From contig NC_071348.1 in assembly GCF_027744825.2 (NCBI RefSeq), forward strand, positions 16,401,563 through 16,465,562: a DNA stretch of 64,000 nt, read 5' to 3'. This DNA comes from Synchiropus splendidus (taxonomy: Eukaryota > Chordata > Actinopteri > Syngnathiformes > Callionymidae). The position numbers and the translations under genes were made by a program. Positions 54,501-64,000 of this stretch are shown here, piece by piece (within the stretch, counting starts at the first letter, position 1; the number at the start of each line of letters is the position of its first letter). The notes below the pieces were generated by a model. That model had not been told where the DNA came from. It saw nothing but the letters and a program-made list of their open reading frames with translations, and did no database searches.

Positions 54501-55610
54501 TGGCATAATGCGCTAATGGTTGGTTTGCTGTTGTTTTATGAAACACAACAATTTTACGCCTCACTATCCATTCAAACAGGGGTATATCTGTGAATGTGAT
54601 AGGTGTTTGAGAATCTAAACCAGCTTTGTTTTGTAATTCCCTCCCCAACTCAACACAATCTTGATACGTACAGTTAGGATTAAGGAGACAAGAAAGGCTG
54701 ATTGCAAAGCAAAGCTGATCAGTTCCATCACCACCAACTAGAGACTGTAGAGATGTCATCATTTTTTACCAATAATTTTGGCATGCAGTGTCTTCTTGAG
54801 TTTGCGTTTAGCGCCACCTCGAGGGTTATGCACAATTTGGACCGTTAATTCAATTATCTTACCCATAACTATGACTCTGTCAGATTGCATGGTGTTGCTC
54901 AGGAGGGCCTCAAAAGCAGGGTAGATATTTTCCCCGTCACCATCAACCACAACATTAACATGTTCTTGAACATCTTCACCAACCACTTCAAGCTGAACCA
55001 CATCCTCTCGATGTGCTAGTCTCTGCGTTTCATCTGCCAACTCTCTGACCTGTTGCATCAAACCTCTGTAGAAAGTTGCTAAATCAGGAGTGTCGGGTAC
55101 AGCAGGACGTGTTAGCACCCTTCTCATCCTATCGGTGTTAAAAGGCTCTATGACTTCTGATTCAATACCGGTACCTCTTACACAGCATCCTTCCTGAACC
55201 GAATCACCGTCATCATCAACATTGTCATCGCTACAGCTGGAGCCGGACACATCTATCAGAGGGTCAAGAGCTGGTGTCCCTGAATCAGCCGTCTGTTGAT
55301 TATCAACAAACCTTTCTTACCAATCGCCATTGTCTAAAGAGGTATCAGCCCTACCTTCCCGAGATGATGCAGGAACAATATTTAAAATACGATTATCCTC
55401 TCTCTCAGCGAAAAAAAAAATGGACTCCATGTTTTCATTTATACTCGGATCATAGACCAGCTCTACATCCTCCTCAGACATGCCGTCAAACAAGCCAGAC
55501 AGAAACATGCGTGTCGGTGAAGCACTCTGGTCAATGAGGTGTGGTGTAGTGTCCTGGTTGTGGGTGGATTCAGGGTCAGAACCAGAAGGAAAACCATCAT
55601 GGTTGGCCAC
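51582..55610 (-). pseudogene. polB: Protein-primed family B DNA polymerase, element B, full layout
   Basis: The start ATG 55610 (MANHDGFPSGSDPE) matches A1. An in-frame TAA at 55317-55319 (TTA in A1) breaks it. The frame reopens to 54759, shifts, and runs 54762-53932 through a Cys-rich region to exo I (CCDFETFTDDQGRH). Exo II (VAHNARGFDSV) is near 53820-53860 and exo III (HYCKNDVDILARG) near 53440-53475. HGCPSC, motif A (LMSPLYPYVNSTC, with the catalytic Asp position disturbed), motif B (near 52265-52290) and motif C (YVDTDSLIYV, near 52005-52030) follow in order, ending at 51582. This is the only copy with every domain in place, although it has many frameshifts. Confidence 0.88.
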
Positions 55611-55743
55611 AATTTAATAATAATAACAATAAAATAATAATTTAAAATAATTAATAAACAAAACAGCAACCTCAAAACACAATCACCCACGGTGCTTTTA
55701 AAAATTCAGGCTCCAAATGGACCTTACTGTGGTTGAACTTCAG

Positions 55744-55847
55744 TCAGGTCAGTCCACGACGTCTGTTACCACCAGGTCCTTGTAGTTTTAGGAGCCTCAC
55801 GACTTCAGACACCAGCGCTTTATTCGTTATGTCCTTCCTGACGATTT
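55744..55847 (-). pseudogene. Early-gene exon 3, element B
   Basis: The reverse complement matches 2199-2302 of element A: same 104-base length, same GTTACAG acceptor and the same final TGA. It contains NKALVSEVVRLLK and GPGGNRRRGL. Exons 1 and 2 are missing because Rex3 sequence begins in the intron at about 55857. Confidence 0.75.
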
Positions 55848-55856
55848 CTGTAACGT

Positions 55857-56585
55857 CACCTTACCTTCACCTTCACCTTCTTCTACCGCTTATCCGGGGT
55901 CGGGTCGCGGAGGCACTATTCGGAGCACGGAAGCCCAAACTTCCCGGTCCGCACAAACCTCCTCCAGCTCATCCCTGGGGATCCCGAGGCGTTCCCAGGC
56001 CAGACCGGAGACATAATCTCTCCAGCGAGTCCTGGGTCTTCCCCGGGGTCTCCTCCCGGTAGGACATGCACGGAACACCTCCCCAGGGAGGCGTCCAGGG
56101 GGCATCTGGATCAGATGCCCGAGCCACCTCAACTGGTTCCTCTCGATGTGGAGGAGCAGCGGCTCCACCCCGAGCTCCTCCCGGATGACCGAACTCCTCA
56201 CCCTATCTCGAAGGGTGCGCCCAGCCACCCTGCGGAGGAAACTCATCTCAGCCGCTTGTATCCGCGATCTCATCCATTCGGTCATTACCCAAAGCTCGTG
56301 ACCATAGGTGAGGGTGGGAACGTAGATGGGTAAATCGAGAGCTTCGTCTTGTGACTGAGCTCCCTCTTCACCACGACGGTCCGATACAGCGACCGCATCA
56401 CTGCTGCAGCTGCACCAACCCGTCTATCAATCTCACGCTCCCCTTTTCCCTCACTCGAGAACAAGACCCTGAGATACTTAAACTCCGCCACTTGGGGCAA
56501 GAACTCTCCACCGACCTGGAGAGAGCAAACCACCTTATTCCGGTGAAGAACCATGGCCTCAGACTTGTAGGTGCTGATCAATAGA
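55857..56585 (-). mobile_element. Rex3/RTE-type LINE, 5'-truncated, at the end of Polinton B
   Basis: The minus strand encodes FKYLRVLFSSEGKGEREIDR, then MTEWMRSRIQAAEMSFLRRV, EELGVEPLLLHIERNQLRWL and RPRGRPRTRWRDYVSGLAWE, the C-terminus of the Rex3/RTE reverse transcriptase. It ends in the typical Rex3 tail, GGATAAGCGGTAGAAGAAGG, with GGTGAAGGTGAAGG repeats. The 5' end is truncated near 56585, as is usual for LINEs. Confidence 0.88.
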
Positions 56586-57030
56586 TAAAAGGCCTTTAGG
56601 CCAAGTTGGTTGCTATTTTCTTATTCTTTAGCATAAATAGGCATGTTTTTGTTTTGTTTTGTTTTGGTTTCGTCGTTTAAGTTCCACACTATTTTATGAC
56701 TATTTTATTATTTTATTTTAGACTTAAGTTTTAGACTTATTTGGGGACAAGAGTTTTGGGAGTGAAGTTGGAAGACGTGAACATTTTGAGGGAGACGAGA
56801 TGTTATGACGTGTCATGGGATTATTTGGGGTCACAACTTGGGGGCGCTCTTGTTATGTTGCCGTGTCACCATCCGGTTTGTTGGAAGTTGGAACCGTGCA
56901 TAAAACCTGCTGTGTTGATACATCCTGTGTGTATTCCTTTCAGCTTTGGCTACCACAGGGCGTGTCTCTTCAACCCACTTGGGAGAACGAATCAAATGTC
57001 CGGACCATCATTGTGCAGTGTCGCCAGGTT
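56586..57030. other. Unassigned stretch between Rex3 and composite block
   Basis: T-rich sequence with no recognised gene; it may be LTR or leader sequence of the gypsy element whose integrase tail starts the next block. Frames across 56741-57133 match nothing I know except the basic end ERSRPRHWKERIQYE, shared with 18800-18860. Confidence 0.3.
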
Positions 57031-58559
57031 CAGGGACAGGGCCCCAGGCTACCAGGCCCAGTGGAGCGCTCGAGGCCGAGGCACTGGAAGGAGCGAATTC
57101 AATATGAATAATAATAATAAAAAAAAAAAATAAAAATAAAAAACGCAAATACTATGCTCCAAGCAATGCTTTTATTTAAAACAAATTTCCGCACAAACAG
57201 AAATTTCCTCCGGTCAGCCGACTGCCCCGGGGGAAGCTGCCGAAGTCCCGATGTCCACGTACGGAGCTCCACAAGCGCCGAGTCTCCTGCGGTTAAATCC
57301 ACTGCTGTGGTGATGAGACAAGTCTCTCCCGTGACTGCGACGAGACCTCAGTCCTGCCTGAAGTTTCCGTGGTCCAGATGAGCCGCTCCGCACCTCTTCA
57401 AGTCTCAAGCTTCTTCTCTTGTTGTGGCAGATGCGCCGGCTCCGACTGTAATTTCACAATGACAGAGTCAGTCACTCACGCCTCTGTAATTTCACAATCA
57501 CATTTTGCGGAGTGCCCTGGCACTTCCAGTGAAGTAGAAAGGCTGGTGTAATATCCCTGGAATATGTTTGTGTCCAGCTGTCCCTGGAGCCTGCCTGCCT
57601 CCCAAACAGTCCTGTAACACGGGGCAGAAATTACTCTATTAAGAACTCTGATCCTGGGGCATGACTACTTCAAGGCTAGCAGGCAGTCCTCTGCCCCCTA
57701 AGTGCAGTTCACTATTCGAAATGCTAAAGCACCCGCAACACTCAAAGCATATAATGCCAAATGGATGTGAACTGCCGTCTGTTAGGTAAACATCCGCTTC
57801 TAGTCCAATTCAATCCGGACTATTCCCGGCGCAGTTCTGATACTCCACAGAAGGACCGCACGTGTTCAGGTACGGAGCTTAATAGGTGGAGGGCTTGGAT
57901 TTGCAGCGCAGCGTTCCCTCTCAATCAGCCGTAATGCGCGATGCCCTCGCCCCTGGAACTTGACCTCCCCCATGAGGAGTGACCATCCCACCCGGCGCTG
58001 ACAGAGCCACCATCGCTCAGTAGAATTGTGTCTATGCTGTCGTCAAACGGCTCATAGCGCTTGAGAACATCATCGCGCTCTTTAAGAGCTCCATGGAGTC
58101 CACCAGAGATTTTGGAGACATAACAGTCCGCCGCCGTGGTGCTCTGCTCGCGGGGCCTCCTCCACACACAGCCGCCGGCTTTGGGGAACAGCCGTATAAT
58201 AGCCGCGCTGATCATCGCCGCTCCTCTTGGAGAGACCAGTCGGTTGCTCTCACCTCTGCTCCCTCCAAAAGCATAGGAAGAACTTTGTATCTAAAACTAT
58301 GCATCTAAACCAAAGTCGAACTTGGAAAAAAAGATGCATTACTTTGGTATCGGGTCTGTTTCTTCTCTGCCCAAAATAAAGGTTTCTCACTCGCCAAATT
58401 CTCTTCCAGCTCCAGTCAGTCCGAACTCCGGCTTCAAAAATTAGTTTTTGTTTGACATCGTCTCAGGAGACCGAGCAGTATAGTAACAGGCTCTCTGCCT
58501 CCTTATACCTGACGCCAGAACTGTCCCTGGGGAAGTTTCTGGAGCCAAGACGTTATGTC

Positions 58560-59700
58560 ACAATATGAAGCACAGACATCAAATAACTCTTTCCCGTCTC
58601 TCAAAAGATCCTGGTACCAGCCAAAAGTCAGGGGAGTTTCAATTCAGCTATTAACTCTTCTTATTCCTCAGACTCGCCAGTTTCCAGCAGGGGTCGCCAC
58701 AGGGCCGCGAAAGTCACCACTTCAGAGGAACACTGAGTAGGCGCAGCGTGCCAGACCTGCTCTGTTCTCAGCTCCCTCGTGCAACGTCTGATAGGATGTG
58801 TGTCTGTGATTCTGTTCTCTGCAGCCCTGCAAACCTCTCAGAGGCAGGTAGGACATCGTCATCTACAGAGTCATCTCTTTCTGAGGATGATTGGGCCAGT
58901 CCCTCGGGTGTACATCTTAGGAGAATTGCAGTGTCAGATCAAGGTACACTGCAAGTTTGGGGAACCGAATTCCTCTGACGGCTCAGCTGACAAAAGCGAG
59001 TCTGTTTTTGAATAACCAGCGGGACTTGAAGTCCCCAGAGGAGAGGGCGCTGTGCACCGACGACCCTTTCGTCCTAGACCCGCCCCGGAGGCCGGGTCTG
59101 TTCTTGTGCTCTGGGCACGTGTCTTGACAGAATATCTTCCGAACTGAAAGCGCCTGTCTCCTCACCTGCCCATATGGATCGAGAAAATACACGGTCATTG
59201 ACACATCCTTCAGTTTCACAGTCAACCCCCAGGTTCTGCGTCACCACATGGACCTGAATGAACTCAGAGAACCAGCTGTCATGTCTGATGGAGGAGGACC
59301 GCGCTCTCCTGACAATGGGAATAATCGAGTTAGTTCCTAAGCGATCCTCCTACACTGGGTTTTACTCCGGGTACTTTCTGGAACCCAAGAAGACAGGAGA
59401 GTGGACACCTGTTCTGGATCTCAGTCTCCTCAACCAATTCATGACCAGACAGCGGTTCCGGACTACCAGGAGACTCCTGGAGTGTGTCAGAGTGTGAGAG
59501 TGGATGACCTCCATAGATCTTGCAGAGGCCTACTTCCACAACACGGTCTCTAGTGTCGAGTGCCTCGTTTTTTTGCCAAGTGCGTGGAGGAGTGGCTCAA
59601 ACCACTAAGGAGACAGGGTCTGCGGATTCTGACGTACTTGGACTCCTTTTTGATTCTAGCCAGAGTCCAAACAGGAGTCATGAGCGCACACCAGTTTAGC
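58560..59700 (+). pseudogene. DIRS-type ORF and reverse transcriptase fragment, copy 2
   Basis: 58748-59015 has an acidic, Ser-rich frame (SSSTESSLSEDDWASPSG), like DIRS gag-type ORFs. The reverse transcriptase frame 59258-59497 contains GFYSGYFLEPKKTGEWTPVL and LDLSLLNQFMTRQRF. Near 59510-59540 is SIDLAEAYFHN. 59560-59700 reads LKPLRRQGLRILTYLDSFLI at the catalytic YLDD position, then breaks into satellite. Confidence 0.78.
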
Positions 59701-59704
59701 AGAA

Positions 59705-60885
59705 GGGGTCTGTCTCGTAGCTGCAGAACAAATTCAATGTCTCCGAAGTGGTTTCAGAGAGTTATCAACATTTTTATGTTTGTTGGTCTGAAAGGTACAG
59801 GTCCCACGGGCTCAAAACGCGTTTTATGCACTGTTTACTCTCTGCTCAGGGCTGTCTCAGAACATTAAAATTTCACCTGGCACTATAGCTAGAGTGGTCA
59901 TACTAGCAGGTGCTGAACTAATTCAACATTTCTGAAGTGGTTGCAGAGTGATAACATTTTTATGTTTGTCGATTCTGAAAACCATCCTCACTCAGGTGAA
60001 AACCCGTTTTCTGCACTGTTCATTCACTGCTCAGAATAGTGCCAGAACATGAAAATATCAGCTGCGACTGTTGGAAAAAGGCTCTTTCGAGTATATTCGG
60101 CACTAAATCAGTTTCTGGACTATTTTCATGGTGTAATCAACAATATTTTTTTTTCCTCGTCAGAAAGCAAGCCTCTCTCGGGCTGAAAACGCGTTTTCTG
60201 CACAGTTCAGTCACTGCTCAGCGATGCCTCAGAACATGAAAATTTCACCTGACTGTATAGCAGAAGCGTTATTTCTTGTAGCAGCAGAACTAATTAAACC
60301 TCTCTGTGTGGTTTCAGAAAGTAATCAACATTTTAATCCTTGTTGGTCTGAAAACCACCTTTTCGTGGGCTGAATACGTGTTTTCTGCTCTGCTTAGGCG
60401 GGACTCAGAAGATGAAAATATCACCTGCAACTACAGGCAAAACGTTTTTTCTCCTGCAACTATAGGGAAAACACTCTCTCTAGCATATTCAACACTAAAC
60501 CTACATTTCTGAACTGTTTTTAGAGGGTTATCAACTATTGTATTTTTGACAGTCCGAAACCCAGCTTCTCTCAGGCTAAAAATGCATATTCTGTACTGGT
60601 CACTCACTGATCAGAAAAGCCTCAGAACATGAAAACATCACCTGCAACTATAGCAGAAGGCGTCTTTGTCGTAGCTGAGGACGAATTCAACCTGTCTGAA
60701 GTAGTTTCAGTTATCAACATTTTTATGTTTGTCGGACAAAAAAACACAATCCCTCGGGCTGAAAACGCGTTTTCTGCACTGTTCACTCACTGCTCAGCGA
60801 TGCCTCAGAACATGAAAGTTTCACCTGCAACTATAGGAAAAAAAAACTTTCTCGTATATTCAACACTAAACCTCTATGAATAGGG
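59705..60885 (+). repeat. 187-bp satellite array in block copy 2
   Basis: Same orientation and monomer order as 21355-22905, with GAAAACGCGTTTTCTGCACT cores at about 60186 and 60759 and the same junction to the DIRS reverse transcriptase on the left and segment Q on the right. Confidence 0.92.
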
Positions 60886-62579
60886 CGCTGCGACTGGGCT
60901 ACAAGCAGCCAAACCGTTTTCATTCCATCCACATTTCCTGCTTCCAAGCCATGGGATGAGTTTGACGAGAGCCAGGCGCTTCTATGAGGTGCGTCTGGAG
61001 ACTTCCCAGAGTTGGATAAGTTCCGTGTGGTGGAATCAAGCACGTTCCCGCTTGATCTTCTCCTGCGCCTCATGTCATCCGCCTCCGTCGTATCAAAGTT
61101 GAGCTCTCTCTCCACCGGCAGCTCAAGAATCATACCACTTCACTAACGGCCAGCTGGCGTTGGATGGCGAGACTACACCAAGGGCAGGACCGCATGTTGT
61201 CTGCCCACCACTGGAAGAAATCCGGACTATTCCCGGCACGGTCCTTACACTCCACTCCCACTAGGACCGCACTTGGTCAGGTACGGAGCTTACTGCCTGG
61301 TGGAGGGTTTGGATTGGCGGCTCACCGTTCCCGCTCACTCAGCCGTCATGCGCCATGCCTGATGCGTTCGCCCCGGGAGCTCGACCTCCCCCCTGAGGGG
61401 TGACCATCCCACCCACCGCTGACAGAGTCTCCATTGCGCAGTGGAATGGTGTTTACGCCGTCGGCAACCAGCTCACAGCGCTTGAGAACATCATTGCGCT
61501 CTTTTTGTGCTCCGTGGACCGGCTCATCCATCACAGATCCTTTCTCACTCTACAGAGATTTTGAGTTTCAACAGTCCGTCGGCGTGGTTCTCCGCTCGTG
61601 GCGCCTCCTCCTCACACAGCCGCTGCCCCGGGGGGGGGGAACACCGTCGCTTGTCGAAGGGGCGGGGTTATCCCAGCTGTCCAAATCATAGCCGTGCTGA
61701 TCATTGCTGCTCATCTTGGAGAGACCAGTCGACTGCTCTCACCTCTGCTCCATCTAAAAGCGTAGGAAGAAAACTTCTATCTAAAACTATGCATCTGTAA
61801 CAGGTCTGAATACTGTGACCTTGTCCACAGTTAAAAAGTGGTGTCTTAATGTGGTCAGTAGAATGCCGTCTGAAACAAAATGCGGACAGTCACACACGGC
61901 TTCCACATTTGTCGATGGTGAGAAAAGTAATCCAAGGGATTATGTTTTTTTATTGTGGTAACCCAGACCACAATTAAATGTCTTTCTGAAACATCACTCA
62001 CAAACATCTCACTTTGTCATACAACAACTGTCAGACATCATGAACCACATGCATAATTGCTTTTCATCTGAATGTATAATTCTGCCATTAAACCTTTTGG
62101 CTAGTGTTGAGAAATAATAAAACCTTACTTTTTACCAAACACCGTTATTCACCACAAGCAAACTGAACTCCACACAACTCAATCACCCGTGCCATGTCAA
62201 CGTCGGTTGTCAGTATTAGCTTACAAGCGCCACATCTACACAGAGCGAACTCAACGTACGAAGGAAAAACAGTATACTTAAAAACTGAATCACCATCCTC
62301 ACACTCAGACTCAGAATCAGTCAATCCCAAGTGGAACAAACATTATAAAAAAATGGATTTGACTAACTTGAAACAGAATGTGGACAGAGTCATACGAGGC
62401 TTTTGTCGATGGTGAGAAAAGCAATGAAAAAAAGTGTCACCTCCTATTTACCCACACATCTTCAATGCCCAACCTCTGTCCTACCCTTCCCTCTACTGAC
62501 CGAATTATATACCTGCCGGTTAATCAACTCTTCAAAAACCACCCATGAAACACATCATTTACCGGCTGCTGCATATTGG

Positions 62580-63350
62580 CCCTTTTAAGCGTCTCTAGTC
62601 TGATGACTTGGGAGGCAGCATGGAGATAAACTGCGTTTTTGGGTCCCCGGTGATGAGGCCCCTGACGCAGCCGACCAAGCTTGCATCACAGTGACGTTTG
62701 CATATTGGCAATGGAAAACATGAAGCAGTAGTTTGTGGGAGCAGTTTTCATCTGCACTTTTTTCCCTCCGGCGTTTCTACATGCTGATGGATGGAGCTTC
62801 ATTTGTGTTGGGCGTGGGGTCTGCTGACAGGAAATCCACAGTCCTATAGGCAGGAAATGCTGCTGTAGACCGAGTGAGAAGTAAACAAGACGTGCTAATG
62901 ACCCTGCTGCTGCAGATCACATCTGCTTAACAAGCTGTCGTTCTGAATCATGTCAATGACGTTTGCGCTTCACATTTCCATCTGTTTTTATCAAACAATT
63001 CAAATAAAAGTAGAACATGACATGTATTTCGCTCTGATTTTACATTTAAATGATAAAGTTTTTGTACAATGTAAACTACTAATGTAAATTACTCTTTTAA
63101 ACATTTTGCAAAATAATCATTTTACTGCCTTACATCCAGTAAAATCATATTTATCTTGTTTGAAACTCAGTGTCACAGATGTGATGAGTATTTATATAGA
63201 TGATACATTCGATTTTCTCGTTTGAACGGTTGAACCAGGACCTCAGTGCAATGTAATTATTCGCTTTCATGGAACAAAACACGGTCCTTGCACTCTCCTG
63301 AAGCCACTTTGGTCGACAAAACTACTGTACAATGCAATCACAAAAAACTA
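62580..63350. other. No gene seen
   Basis: Unrepeated within the window and without a convincing reading frame. AT-rich in the second half. This may be ordinary non-coding host DNA. Confidence 0.4.
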
Positions 63351-63359
63351 TATTCTGAT

Positions 63360-63600
63360 ATGACAACCATATAATCAACTAACCTGAAACAAAATGTGGA
63401 CAGATTCACGTGAGGCTTCCACATTTTTCGATGGTGAGAAAAGTAATGAAAAAATGTCACTTCCTATTTACCCACGCATCTTCAATGCCCAACCTCTGTC
63501 CTCTCCTGCCCTCTACTGACCTAATCATATACCTACCGGTTAATCAACTCCATGCTGAACAATTAAATGACATCTAACACACACTCTGTGACCACACATA
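63360..63600 (+). repeat. Copy of the block tail
   Basis: CGATGGTGAGAAAAGTAATG and the following CACTTCCTATTTACCCAC-type sequence match 24345-24590 and 62365-62530. Confidence 0.75.
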
Positions 63601-63609
63601 AGTGGGCGT

Positions 63610-64000
63610 CACACTGGAAAGGCTGTTTTTCCTATAGTTGTATGTGATATTTTCATGTTCAGAAGCTTTTCCATTCAGTCAGTGAACAGTGCAGAAAACG
63701 CCTTTTCAGCCCGTCAAAAGCTGGTATTCAGACCAGAAAAAAAAGTTAACCACCTGAAATACCGTTCAGAAATGTAGGTTTAATGTTGAATATATGAGAA
63801 AGAGTGTTTATCCTATCGTTGCAGGTGAAATTTTCATGTTGTGAGTAATGCCTGAGCAGTGAGTGAAGAGAGCAGAAAACGCGTATTCAGCTCAAGAAAA
63901 GGTGGTTTTCAGACCGACAAAAATAAAAATCTTGATAACTCTCTGAAACCACCTTAGACAGGTTGAATTAGTTCTGCACCCTCTAAAAACAGCTTTTCTG
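63610..64000 (-). repeat. 187-bp satellite, minus orientation, runs off the window
   Basis: Inverted monomers as at 24590-26615, in the same position relative to the block tail; the array continues past the window end. Confidence 0.88.

Larger units (their letters stand above)
42484..55855. mobile_element. Polinton/Maverick (adintovirus-type) element B, inverted relative to A
   Basis: Same gene set as element A but reversed: accessory genes, integrase and capsid genes on + at the left, and the replication side on - at the right. Its left edge abuts endogenous retrovirus sequence near 42480. Its right edge is cut in the intron before exon 3 of the early gene by a Rex3 fragment (from about 55857). 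It has one copy of the region duplicated in A and an undeleted polymerase layout, though with many frameshifts. Three LTR-type insertions with target duplications lie inside. Confidence 0.9.
57030..62580 (+). repeat. Composite repeat block, copy 2
   Basis: A direct copy of 18780-24550: gypsy integrase tail (57030-57115), TAATTTCACAATC stretch (57440-57560), segment P (57820-58310), DIRS region (to 59700), satellite (59705-60885), segment Q (60885-61150), segment P (61150-61800) and tail to 62580. Differences are substitutions and short indels; the 80-base LTR tail within satellite is present only in copy 1. Confidence 0.85.

Overview
The window looks like transposon-packed chromosomal DNA of a ray-finned (teleost) fish. 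I infer this from the repeat families together: a Rex3/RTE-type LINE, an L2/Rex1-type LINE, DIRS-type tyrosine-recombinase retrotransposons, Ty3/gypsy pol and solo LTRs, a piggyBac remnant, a fish-type class I endogenous retrovirus, long TG and TA microsatellites and a 187-bp satellite. I see no convincing ordinary host gene. The best preserved material is two large, related, virus-like Polinton/Maverick (adintovirus-type) elements.

Layout. Polinton A spans about 0.5-15.0 kb, with its early/polymerase side on the left. From left to right it holds a three-exon early gene, a protein-primed family B DNA polymerase, a packaging ATPase, a small basic protein and a conserved Polinton protein, all on +. 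Converging on these on - are the protease, major capsid, a pVI-like protein, minor capsid and a chromodomain integrase. An internal tandem duplication of about 3.6 kb (about 6195-9812) doubles the polymerase C-terminus, ATPase, basic protein and conserved protein. The first polymerase copy has lost its exonuclease and motif A palm by an in-frame deletion. Polinton B (about 42.5-55.9 kb) is the same element inverted, with two extra accessory genes beside its integrase. It carries three LTR-type insertions with 5-bp target duplications.

15-42 kb is a nested repeat landscape: gypsy pol with a piggyBac remnant inside it (15.8-18.8 kb); a composite block (18.8-24.5 kb) of DIRS reverse transcriptase, 187-bp satellite and two recurring segments; inverted satellite (24.6-26.6 kb); scrambled DIRS RNase H and tyrosine recombinase (27.5-31.4 kb); a nearly full-length L2-type LINE (32.4-35.5 kb, -); more inverted satellite (35.8-37.8 kb); another DIRS recombinase piece (38.9-39.4 kb, +); and the 3' part of an endogenous retrovirus (39.4-42.5 kb, -). 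From 57.0 to 62.6 kb the composite block of 18.8-24.5 kb recurs in direct orientation.

How the genes work together. The Polinton set is a DNA-virus toolkit: replication (protein-primed polymerase), integration (retroviral-type integrase with chromodomain), packaging (ATPase), particle assembly (double-jelly-roll major capsid, penton-like minor capsid, pVI-like protein) and maturation (adenain-type protease). Neither copy is intact: nearly every long gene carries stops, frameshifts or insertions. Still open are the three-exon gene as predicted, the A protease, the A pVI-like gene, one small basic gene and accessory gene 2 of element B. The least explained parts are the accessory genes at 42.48-43.90 kb and the spliced early gene. 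All family names come from reading motifs; no search was run.
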